A stretch of DNA of 64,000 bases from Bombus terrestris. Taxonomy: Eukaryota; Arthropoda; Insecta; Hymenoptera; Apidae. Under the pieces are notes generated by a model, which worked only from the letters and a program-made list of their open reading frames with translations, had not been told where the DNA came from and ran no database searches. The stretch is from positions 12,269,001 through 12,333,000 of the forward strand of contig NC_063271.1 of assembly GCF_910591885.1 (NCBI RefSeq), given 5' to 3'. How positions within the stretch are numbered: position 1 is the stretch's first letter; every line of letters begins with the position of its first letter. Below are positions 1 through 12,291 of the stretch, in pieces. The position numbers were made by a program, and so were the translations under genes.

Positions 1-3000
1 TTTAAACAGGATATTTCGAATCAAGATTTTCCAGTTACGCCTCGAAAAATCTAAGAAGTGTTTCTAAACACTAGCTTCGAAGGCTTCAAACACCTTATAC
101 TCGATAATTATATCGTTATTCTAAGACGCTTGCTATTACCAACTTCCTTTCTCATTATAATTGTACCATAAAGATAGATAAAGTACGTTACATTAAAATA
201 TGATCCACTCGTTGGTATAAATATGCAAGTATTTGATTGCGTTCGTTGAATATAATAGTACATTGTACATAAGAACAGCACTATACTAACATACTATATT
301 TTGTATATTTCTGTACCTTTATCAAGTTTATATAACGCTTGGACAAATACCTTTACATACCAACACACAAGTTATGCTTTCTTGCATAACAGTATTTATT
401 ACGGACAAATCGATCAAAGACCTACAGACTACATATCCAGTAATCCAGTGACATGTGAATATTATATTTTTTAAATTCAAACGACATACAAGAAAGAATC
501 TGATCTAATCTTAAACAATTTATCCCTCAATGTACACTTTAAGTACGATACAAAGAAAGATATGTTAATTTTATGTCTCTGCGCCCTAACGAAAGCTCTG
601 ATTCAAAAAACACGTATTTTCTTCCGACATAAAAGGATAAATATAAAAAGGTAGCTAATGCTAATTGCGTCCTATAAAAAAAATGATAACACATTTTGTT
701 AGAAGAAGACAGTTATTTATAAAATAAAGAATCTTACAGATAGCAATCATTTTGTTATCTATCTCATTTCTCATTCCCCTATTCTACGCCACTGTACCGG
801 AGGCCCTCCGCATTGGACACAGGTAGGCTAGCTTCTGTTCGCTCGGCCTCCAGAAAGGAAGTAGCGTAACGAGATGGCGTTCCCGACAAGCTTACAGAGA
901 TGCACCGACCGCGGTGCATCTTTGATGCGCTCCGGTATCGCGGCACTGCAAACCGCAGCGAATTTTTATCCGCGAAAGAGGGACACGGGGAACGAGGGCG
1001 AAGAAGAGGACAACAGGACAGATCTGGTTTGCCTTGCGAAGGTTTTCTTGTTTCCTACGACACGACCATACGCGATCTTAGCTGTTTTGACTCTAGAAAA
1101 ATTCATTCCTTATATTATTACTAGAAAGATGGCTGATGACACAGAGGCAAAACATGTTCTTTGCTCTTCCTTTCGTCCGTGATGTGTTAGTTGCCTTTCA
1201 TTGCAAAAGAAATGTGATCATTTCCATTGATAAATCAAGAAGATATTAGTTCGCGAAGGAACTAACAAATAGCAAAGATATATTGTCAAATAACCAACCA
1301 CCGTTTAACATTCTATCCGTAACTGATAATTACATCGATCAAACTAATTTTCATGCATACTAACCGAATACGTGCCACGAAGATTATTTCGTTGCAGGTC
1401 GTAAATCGTTTTATAAAAGTTTCCGTACGGTAGCCAGGGGCAGAAAAGGAGCAACGCATACAGCACATTGTTTGCGATGAACGTTCTCCCCAGGCGTCAC
1501 TGATCGTCGACGATATTTTTTCCATGTAACACTTGCCTCCCGCAGAGAGGAAGAAAGGAAAACGAGAGAGAGAACGAGAGAGTAGGAGATACGAAAGCAA
1601 TGCAAAGCCGGTTTACCTTGCGAAGGTTTTCTTACGTCCCGGAGACGCTACCCTCGACAGTCGCCCTGTCGGCAATCGCGCAGAAGCTGCCATTCGTGAC
1701 AGCTTTTTGTCTGAAATCAGACAATCCACGGGCTAAACATAGCGACAAACGCACGATCTCCGGTTCTAGAATGGAATGGAGGGAACGATTTAGAGATCGC
1801 AAGAAGCTTACTTGGCTTCCTCGGAACCTGGCTTCGCGCGAGTCAAAGATGGACGTGCTCGCGGGATTTGTGGAGATTGCTCTTGACACGCGATCAGCAG
1901 TTTTGAAGTATGGGTGAAATTAAGATTCCGTGGTGATAGATGGTTTTGTCACTATGGGCGTAGCTGGAGAAATTTAATGATTAGTCCTCCAACCTTCATT
2001 AAATTAACGAAAAGTAGATTGGTCTTTATCTTAATTAGGATATACATATATGTGTATATATATAATGATAATAATTATTATTATTACATATATATATTAT
2101 AAGCACATTATAAACTATAGATTTTATGAATTATAGTACATAATATATATTAGAGTAAATAATAAATCATAGACTGGACTAAATTTTTGAGAAATCAAAA
2201 ATTTGTGGCCGCGTTTCTACTATAATTCGTTGGCAAATACATTTTGTTCAGATATTCTATAATGATAGCCATACCGCTTAAACTGAATCGATTTATAACA
2301 TTAATGAAGTACAAACACCTTTGTTATACGTAGAGCAGCGTAGAATAACAAAGCAAGGCTATGATCAAAGCAAGTACGCGATTGCCGACGACAGCTACGA
2401 TCGTAAAGAGAGCATAGAATAGCAATAAAACGGCAGTCACTTACTCCGCAAACACAATCCGCTGTGACTTTAATAGTATTGACGAGGAAGAACAGCGATC
2501 GAGAGTGTGATACTCTAATGGTCTTCTTGGGAAACTATGAAGAATTTATAGCAGCCATAAAAAATAATATAGCGCAGAATTATTACAAATGTTATTATAA
2601 ATATTATTAAAAATCTAAGTAATGTATTATGTATACCATAAAATTGTATTATATGCTACTATAAAATTTTATTCTGCAATTTATTTTTATTTTATTTTTT
2701 TATTCAGCAATTTTCAAATTAATAAATTTTCATATTGCAAGTTTTTAAAAATTTTCGATCCGTAGTTTGTACGAATTAACCACTTTTACTTTTATGTATG
2801 AATCGTAAGGAGACCCGAATACACCCTAAAAAGATGATAGAAGAGAAAAAGAAATATAACCTTGCGATAAACAGCGGATTGTCTTCGATGGAATATCGTG
2901 GTCGCCCATCAGTGGTTCGTGGAAACGCAGATGAACAGAAGCAGAGGGAATTGCTGGTTGGATTGGCGTCAATTGAATTCCGGCGATCGTTGCTGGTTAA

Positions 3001-4500
3001 GTTGTTTCATGTCGTATTCAAAGTGTCTAAACGACTACTTTGTGCATTAACGGTTGAGGTAATTAGGAGTTCGAGCGAAACGATTCTCGTTGCTCGCGCT
3101 TTAAAGATAACGCGTCGACTTATACGACGGGCCAACTCAATTAGTTAATTCTTTCTCGCATTTCTGTTATCTGTTAAAGGTTTCAAATATTTCCATCTTT
3201 TAAATCAGCTAAAAGTTAATTAAAACGCAGCATAAGTATGTCAAAATTGATCGTTCACCCAATTAGCTTTCTAATCAGTAGAAAATCAATCTACTCAAAG
3301 TATAACGGTTGTTAACCTCATCGAAGACAATATACACTAAAGAGAAAGCGAGAAGTTAAACGTGGTGCCAGACGTCTTGAAGTTACATGCCTATTAGCAC
3401 CCTCGAGATACCAAGCATCTCTTTCGAATTCATCTCTGACTGGTCGATTGAAACTATCGAAGATCAAGATCTAAGATCTACAAACCCGAAGCCAAGCCTC
3501 GAGGCGGAGGCTTAATCTGCATAGAGAATCTCGCGGGTTAGCGAGAGCAACATCGTATTTTTCGAGGGCCGACAGCGACGCAGGACCATGGCCAGTATAT
3601 ATCATGACCCATCGGACAGCTAGAAATTATTGCGGCTTTAAGAATTCGTCCTGTGCGGATGAATCGTGTAGAACTTGTGTGTGGAGGGCCCGAAAACTCG
3701 TTAAGCTCACCTTGCGAATCGACTTTTATATAGAAGTGAGAAAGAAAACGAAAAGAACTATCGAGGATATGGTAAACGAGATTAGGGAGCCGAAAAACGT
3801 TTACGAAGGATGAAGTTCAAAATGAGAAGCTGCTCGTACTCACAAATACAGAGATAATGAATCTTGTGAAGGGAAAGACTAGTCCCCCATAAAAACATAA
3901 CAAAAATTCTGATCCTATTTAAAAAATATATTAATACTTTTGAAATCTCATACGAAAGTAATCTTGAACAAGGTCTCTTTTACTATCACGCGTATGCTTT
4001 CAAATAGTGTAACTTTATTCTAAGGAGTTCTTTTTATTCAACAATAAATAACGAAGATATTACGTATTCCAATTTGAGTAGTTCATATACCAAATAGACA
4101 TTCTGTCCAGAATGTGTTCTCTGTCAAATCAAAAAGTTACTCTCCTAAGGATTCTAAGAATCACATATAAAATCCAGCTAACGAACTAAAATAGGAACAA
4201 ACTAAGTATCATGGCGCTCGAGAACAGCGATATAAAAACTGCTTCTAGAAGGTATAATTTACCTAATCCAACCACGTCGAACCACGAAAAAAAAAGAATC
4301 ATCAGATGGCAGTAACAACAAAAAAATCCGGCCAAAAAAGCTTGAAGAATCCCCTAACGATGAAAGCACTTGCCTCGAGAGAAATTGCGGGATAATATTC
4401 AAATCAACATGTTGCGAGCGAAATCGTTCGATCTCCGCCGGCAATAACAGCCGCAGCGTTATTCAATAATGAACAGAATGATCCGTGAAAAGGTTGGTGA
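1..4500. other. Intergenic or intronic DNA, no supported gene
   Basis: This stretch is mostly AT-rich. It has GC-rich patches near 790-1,110, 1,400-1,900 and 3,360-3,720. A (TA/AAT)-type simple sequence lies at about 2,041-2,100, and a GAGA-rich run at 1,550-1,590. A motif of about 24 bp occurs twice, near 1,026 and 1,610. Open frames here are short, overlap open frames on the other strand, and show no recognisable domain. It may be intergenic or part of a large intron of a gene outside the window. Confidence 0.6.
1026..1633 (+). repeat. Two copies of a ~24-bp motif
   Basis: Copies begin at 1,026 and 1,610 and share GGTTTNCCTTGCGAAGG followed by TTTTCTT. They lie in the same orientation inside two GC-rich islands 584 bp apart. 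The core CCTT-GCG-AAGG is an inverted repeat with 4-bp arms. The flanks do not align, so this is not a simple long duplication. A shared protein-binding site or a relic of an older repeat are both possible. Confidence 0.5.
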
Positions 4501-7500
4501 ACCTGGTGAACGCAGCAAAACCTCGAAGGTCGAAGTCTCGGAGCGCTGATCCACGGTACTCGCGTCCCTTAGCGACCGGTCGTTGGTTGCTCATCGCCTT
4601 CAGGCGCCACGGAGGGTGACTCTTTTTCTTCCTCTCCCTTCCCGTTCCACTCTTTTTCTTCCTGTCTCTATCCCTCTGCCCTTCGTTTCAGCTTCCTCCA
4701 ATCCCCTTTCTCGTTCACCGTCCGTCGTGCCGTATACGGGGATTCGCACAGATACGCTTGCTGAACGGTCGAGCAAAAAGCTAAACCTGCTCCACCGTGT
4801 GTGCATCTTCCTCTTTTTTCCATCGTCCCCCGTTCTCGCCGGTCCTCCTTCTCTTTACTTTCCACCCTCCGTTCCCATCTTCGTTCCTCTTCTCGAATCG
4901 TCGATGACCGAACCCTTCCTCGCCTTCCTCTTAGGACACGCATCGAACAGACGATTATTTCACAACGATACTCCTGATGCGATCCTCTTCCACAATAGCA
5001 ATTCAAGCATCTTAGAATGATCTGCTTCTTTCAGATTGAACAACTAGAGTATGTTTTTATCAAATACGATTTTTCTAGAGATATAATTCTCTTCGACTAT
5101 GACGATTGAGACTTCTTTGAGATATCTTTTCCTTAAACGTATCCATAAACAACGTTTATGTGAGGGGATGAAATGAACCCCTCCCCATTGCAGTTGATTT
5201 ACAAGCAATCATGTCCAAATAAATAATTTAATTTTTTCTTTGGTCAGAAATTCGAAATAAAAGATGATATCTTTACGACTTGATAATATCTTTATTAGAA
5301 AGCAATATAATTTTGATAAGTGAAGTCGTCACTTATGTTAGCTCAGAAGTCTCTTGATAAATTAGGTTGCTTTATACAGCGACGCAAATGATGGTTCCAG
5401 CGTCGAGGGTTGAAACTTTTCACCTACTGCATCATTTCCTGCAATACTATTATAACTCCAATAATACTATACTGTGTGCTCCAATAAAAATCTAAATGTA
5501 CTTAAATAAGAACGAGGAATGAGCGGACAAAATCCCTGGAGAATCGAGAGCCAAGATTCTCTGGAATATCTATCAAGAACTGGAGAGTTGGCGTGTTCGG
5601 GGAGGCGAACCTTGCGGTCACGGCGATTGAAATCACGATTGGAAATTGACTGGCGGAAAGTAGGAGACGTGGAAGAAGGAAAAGGAGGAGCAGTACACGA
5701 GGCGGGAATGGGATATCGCGGTGAGTCGTCCCGTCACGTCGTCCAAGTAGCTAATTTAGTAGCTGGCGCCAGGTTCCTCGTTCGAGAGAACACCCGTTAA
5801 TCCTACGGCCGCTTATTTTTATTCCCATGTCTCTTTCGATCGAGCTACGCGTTGGCACACCCAGATCCCTCCTGTTGCTCGCAATTCCTACAACGGACAC
5901 CGATGGACACTGCTCCTCTCTCGAGCTAGACATTATTCAAGATTTTATCTTCTTTTAGAAAACGATCCTTTCATTGTGAAATAATCTTGAATTAATTTTT
6001 TATAATCTTTTTGGCATATATTTGATATGAAGTGCGAAATTGTTGTCGTCTAATAATTTTAAGTATCTGTTGACGAACAGATGATGACGATAATGATGAA
6101 TTCATCGGTTCACCGATGACACTTCCAGGTGGAGATGATTAAATAACGATGATTAGTATAATCATTGACTAATATTGGATATTGGGAGTACTGAATTGAT
6201 ATTGGTTGATATGTTATTGATATGTGTTGCTGGATGGATGAAAGCGGATAATATTGATTAGTATTTGAGGTTGGTATTGTCTGATGATTTTAAGTATTTA
6301 TGGATAAACAGATGAGGATAATACTATTAACTGTAACGGAGCTTTCAGAGACTTCTTATAAATCGATATTATAAGTACAGATTTTTATGGAGTTCATAAA
6401 ATGTAAATATGATACATAAAAATTGTAGATATATTTCATACAATAATGAATAATAAAACGTATAAATATGACTGAAATCTTCCATGTAGTACCAAGAAAC
6501 GACTAATATTATAAATGAGATACTTGGTGATAAATCTTGAAACCTGTTTAATAATTAGCAATAATTTTTTCGATAATCTTGAAATCTTGTAGAATGTAGG
6601 TATATTAACTATTTTTGAGTAAAACATCAGGAATCACGTGAAGAAACGATTTTAAATGACGAGTGGATGAATAATATTGCGCTTTGCGCAAAGATAAGAC
6701 CAATTAAATCAGAGATCCAATAATTGTATACCAAGTACCATGCATTGCTTATCGAAGATTGATCAATTCCGCATAAATATTTGTGAGCAAATAGGATGAT
6801 AAACGATGCTGACGTAAACGATAATTGCCCAATAATTAGAAGAAAATCAAGCTCGATATGTTACATCCGGAAATTTAAAAAAAGGAAAAATACAAAAGAT
6901 ACAAAAAATACAATTATCCAATTAAGAACGACTACAAACCTATTAATATGTCAACTTCAACTTCTGATCGACGTAATCGTACAATGCTACCGCTAAATCT
7001 TTATAATTAATCGTCTAAATTACAAATTTCTTTAGATACAACTCTACTTACAGTTTCGATACTATAAAAGAGTAACATTTTCTAAGTACAATATTTACTT
7101 ACTTAAGGAAATCGTAATTTCTTTCGAAATCATAACATTCGTCAAACTCTCGAACGGTAGTGTACAAAGAAATAAACGACTTCTTTAGATAAATATATAT
7201 ATATTATTCATAATATCATTCTTAGTTTATAATGAAATTGTAAATGGTCATATTTAAAAATGAAAGTTACAATTATAATATTCTTATTTAGAGATAACCG
7301 ATTTAAATGGGATTAATTTATCCTTATCAATTTATAATTTCCTAATTCTGGAAGTATTCAGTTAAGATACGATCCGATTAAAAAATTAAGGAGACACATT
7401 TCACCGAGAATAAACACGGCAGACAACGAGCGAAGGAGTTCTGTTGCTCGATCGGCTACGTGGCTGCCAGTCGAAGCAGGTTCACGAGTCAACGCTCGGA

Positions 7501-10290
7501 ACCGTGCAATTACCCCGGGGGCCGTGGAACGAGTGCGAATCTTCCGTGTTTGCTTTCGATCGGATTCAGGCCACTGATGTCGCACAGGTTATATTTAGAT
7601 GCCGGGATCGATGGAACGGCCAACACGCGGTCGGGAAACGCGAAGAATGGCCATGGAAGAACACGGGTGGAGCCACCGCGATAGCATATGCGTCGCGATC
7701 GCGCGCAAACGCGCAGCCCATACGAGAATCGGAACGGTCACGAAGGAATCGGTAATTAGCCGAGCGCGGATTTAATGGAGCGTGGCGATCCTTAACGGTA
7801 GATTCGACCGCGGAATCGGCGTGGCCATCGCGAGGTGGCCAATCATGCCCCCAAAACTCGATTAGAATTTTACAATGTCCAAATATTGATTTGGTCGTTG
7901 TTGCTTTGTTTAACTATAATTTTTCTTGTCATGGAATAAGAAATTACGGTTGATTACCACCTCGTAATATAAAATATTATATTATACTACTATATGTATC
8001 ATTATTGTATCATATTATTGCTGTAGTATTATATTTTCAAACATATAAGAAAAGGTGTAATGTAAAACGTGTGAATTTAATTGCAGAAGCTTATTTTGTA
8101 TAAAATTTTAATACAATTATTAATAATATTACATATACGCAAATATATTATATATTATGTAATTTTATACAAAAAATCTATATAAAATGATGACAGAAAG
8201 AACCCGGAAGAAAACTTGCTAGTAATAAAAAACAAAAAGGTAAAAAATATATATATCTAATTTGAAAAAGACCCATTAATGAAAGCTAAATCACATAGAA
8301 TAGAAACCTGAAGAATTAAAACAACAATAAATTATTTCTCTCCAATGTATTCCAATTAGTCAATTGTTAGAATAAATCAGCTTGCCAATTCAATCACCGC
8401 AAACAGATCAACGTTCGAGATACGTCGATCAGAAGCAAAGGGGCAGAAACGCATGGCGGGAAAGAATGGCATGCAGCATGAAGACCAAGAGAAAAGAACG
8501 CGATCGCGGAGGAGGATTCGAGTTCGCCGTCTCGAAACTTCTTTCACGCGCGTATCACTCTCTCGACACTCTCAAGCGACGCGTTGAATAACAGCGATAA
8601 AGGCGAATGCCGCGGGAATATCACGATAATCGCTCGAATGATGGATAATGATCGGGGCGGCTGCCTTTCGCGCCCCTTCCCCCACCGTCAGCGGACCATT
8701 ATTCAATTGAATTCAATGCTACGCCGACCATTACAGAATTGACTTCGAGAACTTTCTTTCGGGCATCCGTCTCGTCGGACAGACGCTACTTCCGCCGGCC
8801 AACCCTACGAGAAATGACCTATAAGTCTACACGAAATCATCCAACCACCCTTGGTTTAGTTTAACCCATCGATTTGCAAAGGGCAAGATCAGGAGGTAAA
8901 ATTTTCGAGAGCCATCGATTATTCTTGTAACGTGTAACTATACGTGTAATCTACTTGTGTAACGTGAAAAAAGGGGGTAGTTTCTTCCTCCGACTTAGTT
9001 TTCATTAATATAGACTTTATTATTTTCAACATTTGATAATTAACAATAGAATAAAATACCTATAATGTGTATTCAGATAAGCAATTATAGTCAATATGAT
9101 ATGAAAATTAAATATATATATATATACGATCATGTTTCAATGTTAATAAAAGTTTGTATTATAATTTTGTCAAAAATTTCCACATGCTTTTAATTGTAAG
9201 GAAGAGGAAACTGAAATCCGTTATTTTGACGGATTTGATGGCTGAAGCGTTAATAAAGTGCAGCGGATGTTTTTGCGTTTATGGAAGATTTAATTGTATA
9301 GACTGAACGTAATCTGGAAAAATATATGTTATATAAAAGGCGGCTTTAAGTAAATTTACCACGCTAGGGAATAGCAAAAATCACTGGAAATGATAGCAAA
9401 TAGGAAAAATACGACATAGTATACGTGGTATACAACATATTACATCAACGTATATATATATTTCAAAGAGAAGTTAAAAACAAATTTAAAAGGAACTCAA
9501 TAAAGTTTCATGGAATTCTTCCATTGATTGCAATTAGAGAGCAATTAGAAATAATAATTACTGTATTTAAAAATTCTTCCCACGATTAAATATGACTTCT
9601 TCACAGATCGAAGGCAGCCAATGATTCTAACTCTAACATTCATGGATTATTGCTTGAACATTTTCTCTGCTCTTACTCAAACAATCGATAAATCGCGTAA
9701 AAATTTTCACAATAGCAATTGTAATCTTACCTTCAAGGAGACGCCGCAACCTACGTCAATTACTGAAATGAATTCGCAAGAAATGTGAGTAAAAAATTAA
9801 TTGATCCACGAGAACTAGGTAAAGCAGCGTCCGAAAAAAAAAGAGACGAGTGTTTGATGGTCGTATGAATCAGTTCCTGGAGAACACAATTACGACCTTC
9901 AGCGATGAATCATTTTTTTTTAAGTTGCAAGATTCATAACAGAAGAGATTGGATCTACTATTTCAATGACGTACAATACGCCGAGCCATCATACATCGAA
10001 TGTGTGTCTTAATTGTAAAAGCCGCTAACGTGATACGGATAGCTTAATATTTGCATAGCAGACGATTCTTTGTTGATCATTCCACACAAGCTTACAGCGA
10101 TTGGAGAATGGTTTTAATGTCTATTGAAAGTTCCTGAACATCCTTCTATCATCGAGAGAATGTCGATTTAGCACAAATTTTAATTAAACTGTTAACATAT
10201 ATAGATATTATATAGAATAAATTTTCTTCTTAATATCTTTTAAGTAATTTTAATTATTATTCGTTTTAATATCTAATACTTCTTTCTAAC
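4500..10290. other. Intergenic DNA with GC islands, no supported gene
   Basis: A pyrimidine-rich block (about 4,570-4,990) keeps long frames open on both strands, which reflects composition and not coding. GC-rich islands also occur at 5,500-5,930, 7,420-7,860 and 8,370-8,830. A partial direct repeat occurs at 6,047 and 6,279. A short perfect 7-bp-arm inverted repeat lies at about 5,539-5,561. The rest is AT-rich, including a TA run near 7,191-7,205. I see no RNA gene and no recognisable protein motif. Confidence 0.6.
6047..6326 (+). repeat. Diverged direct repeat, ~48 bp, offset 232 bp
   Basis: Sequence from 6,047 (GTCTAATAATTTTAAGTATC and onward) recurs in diverged form from 6,279 (GTCTGATGATTTTAAGTATT and onward). 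Both copies run on through an ACAGATGA-containing end. The DNA between them is rich in GATATTG and GATGA words. This looks like a local duplication followed by drift. Confidence 0.45.
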
Positions 10291-10300
10291 ATTGAATAAA

Positions 10301-10594
10301 ATGAACTTCGCTGTACTCATCTTATTTTGCTTGAATTTAAATTACGGTGTGAAGGCCGATATTATGAAATTCGATGAACTCACGTCAATTAGGCTTATCT
10401 CCGCTCAGCAAACCTTTAAAACCGCGAAGATCACGGACAGATGGAGTAATCAAATTTCAGTTTGCAGTTACCGTTTGTACTTCAAGATTATACCTCTGCA
10501 ACTCATAAATAAAAGTCTTCTGCCTCGTAACTATCTGCTGGCGTGCAACTTTTGTATTCAACAACCAGCCATTAAGGTGTCGTGCGTAAAATAA
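10301..10594 (+). CDS. Candidate small secreted protein (97 aa), unrecognised
   Basis: The frame opens at the ATG at 10,301; the in-frame codon at 10,292 is TTG, so the ATG is the better start. The first 19 residues (MNFAVLILFCLNLNYGVKA) have the hydrophobic core and small residues at -3 and -1 expected of a signal peptide. The predicted mature part is about 78 residues, basic, with four cysteines in its second half. An AATAAA overlaps the stop codon at 10,590-10,595, and the upstream DNA is AT-rich with TATATA words. I recognise no family. It could be an orphan secreted peptide, a partial exon, or a chance ORF. There is no antisense open frame of similar length. Confidence 0.33.
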   Translation: MNFAVLILFCLNLNYGVKADIMKFDELTSIRLISAQQTFKTAKITDRWSNQISVCSYRLYFKIIPLQLINKSLLPRNYLLACNFCIQQPAIKVSCVK

Positions 10595-11689
10595 ATCAAG
10601 GTTCTTTGTGGGCTAACATGTCAAAAGCTTCGATGAAGGCGTTCAAAATCAACTGGAGAATAACAGAAATGAAGAAGTGACAATAAATCATTCAAAATGT
10701 ATGCTTCAACATGTGCTTCTTCATATGCTTATATATTAAGCTCTTTTCTAATAGGAAGCGGAACATCCATCTTATACGTAACATTCAATATTTGTAGAAT
10801 ATTATTAAATTTAGAAAATGATCTTTTTAATGCATGCGTGAATACATATTAGATTTTTGAAGTGTTAGATGAAAGATTACAAGAAAGGAAGTTGAGAAAC
10901 ATGACTAGGGGATTACGAAAAACCAATCACGAAAGTCACAATTATTCTACGATAATTTAAGATCATACATTAATATTATTTTTATTCTGTAAATCCTGTA
11001 AATTTGTATATGTATACATATTTCGATCTCCAACCTTTTAACTCCTTTCATAAAAGTGTTTCAAAATTTGGTACTGAATTATTACAACGCGTTTAAGAAA
11101 TGAAATATAAATATAATATAGAAGGTTTATCCAACTTCATGTCAAAAAGTGATTTCTTTAGGAGTTATAAAAGACCATTCAAGTAAGTAAATTTTATATC
11201 AACTGTTGGAAATCCATTTTTAAAAAGTTCGAGATAAAAGAAACAATAAAGGAAGGAAGATAAGTATCAAATTTGACATTCTTACACTAAATTTTTACAG
11301 TATTTAGGACCGGTGATGTCATTTTCTGAAATGGGACATCATTGATCACTTCCTTTCCTCTGACCTTTATCAATATCATAGGTAGATTGCTAATATTTTA
11401 TCATATCTTTATTAACAAAATTCAACAGATGAAATCTAAATAGTTTTGTTCCACCGAACAAAATTTATAACATGTGCTGTATTTTAAATATTTTATACAT
11501 TTTTCTATATATTTTTGTATCTTCAATTTCTCCTCAAATCCGCGGTCTAATGCAATGTATCGTATTACGTATTATTCTCTCAATATACTTTTCTTCCTTA
11601 ATAGATACTCGTATTAGCCACGTAAGAATCAGAGATATAGCTTTATAATCATCATTTCTCGCGGAGAAATGCTGTTCGTTTCATTCATA

Positions 11690-12291
11690 AAACGTCAAAA
11701 TCCGTACGATCCCCGCGACCATGTCCAAATGGTCCCTCTCCCTCTGTACGGCGGCGTCGCGATGTAGAAAGCCCACGGGGGCGTCGCGTGTATTAGCAGT
11801 CCGGGTGCGAAGTGCGAGGCACAATGGACGTTTCTTGACGATCTCAATGTCAGTAGTCAGCGCGAGCTAGCACACCGGCCGGAAAAGGAAAAAAAGGAGA
11901 AGAATCGACGGAGGTTCGCCTCCTCCCTCCATGTACCGATGCGACGTGACACGACTACGCCGCTGGGAATTAACGACTATGCCTCCTCCGTCGTCGCTCC
12001 GCGAGAACGTAAATTCACCGGCGAATTAACGCGTAGAACGTGTGTGCGACCTGCCGACACCAGCGACGGTGGTTTCGTCGAAACGTCAATGCGATATGTA
12101 TTGAAGGGCAATTAAAAGCGTGGGGAGACCCCGGCTTGAGGAATCGCGATCAGACTGGAATACCTATTTCTCTTCCGCTTCTGCGAACTCGATAATATCG
12201 AACGCTCGTGACGTTGATCGTATCGATCGTATCGCGACGAGTTTCGAACGAAGTCGATCGTGGCTGAAGGATCGCGTGGAACGTGGTTTTT
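11690..12291 (+). promoter_or_regulatory. CpG-rich island with possible noncoding first exon
   Basis: This 600-bp block is far richer in G+C and CpG than the surrounding AT-rich DNA. It ends in a donor-like GTAAGC at 12,292. I see no convincing TATA box and no coding frame. It could be a promoter with an untranslated first exon or an enhancer. The call rests only on composition and one splice-donor match. Confidence 0.2.

Noticed and set aside
2798..3148. 116-codon ATG-initiated ORF
   Set aside because: No recognisable motif, no polyadenylation signal nearby, composition not clearly coding.
4583..5020. 145-codon plus-strand ORF with antisense partners of 112 and 68 codons
   Set aside because: It lies in a pyrimidine-rich block that keeps several frames open on both strands; no motif, signal peptide or splice support.
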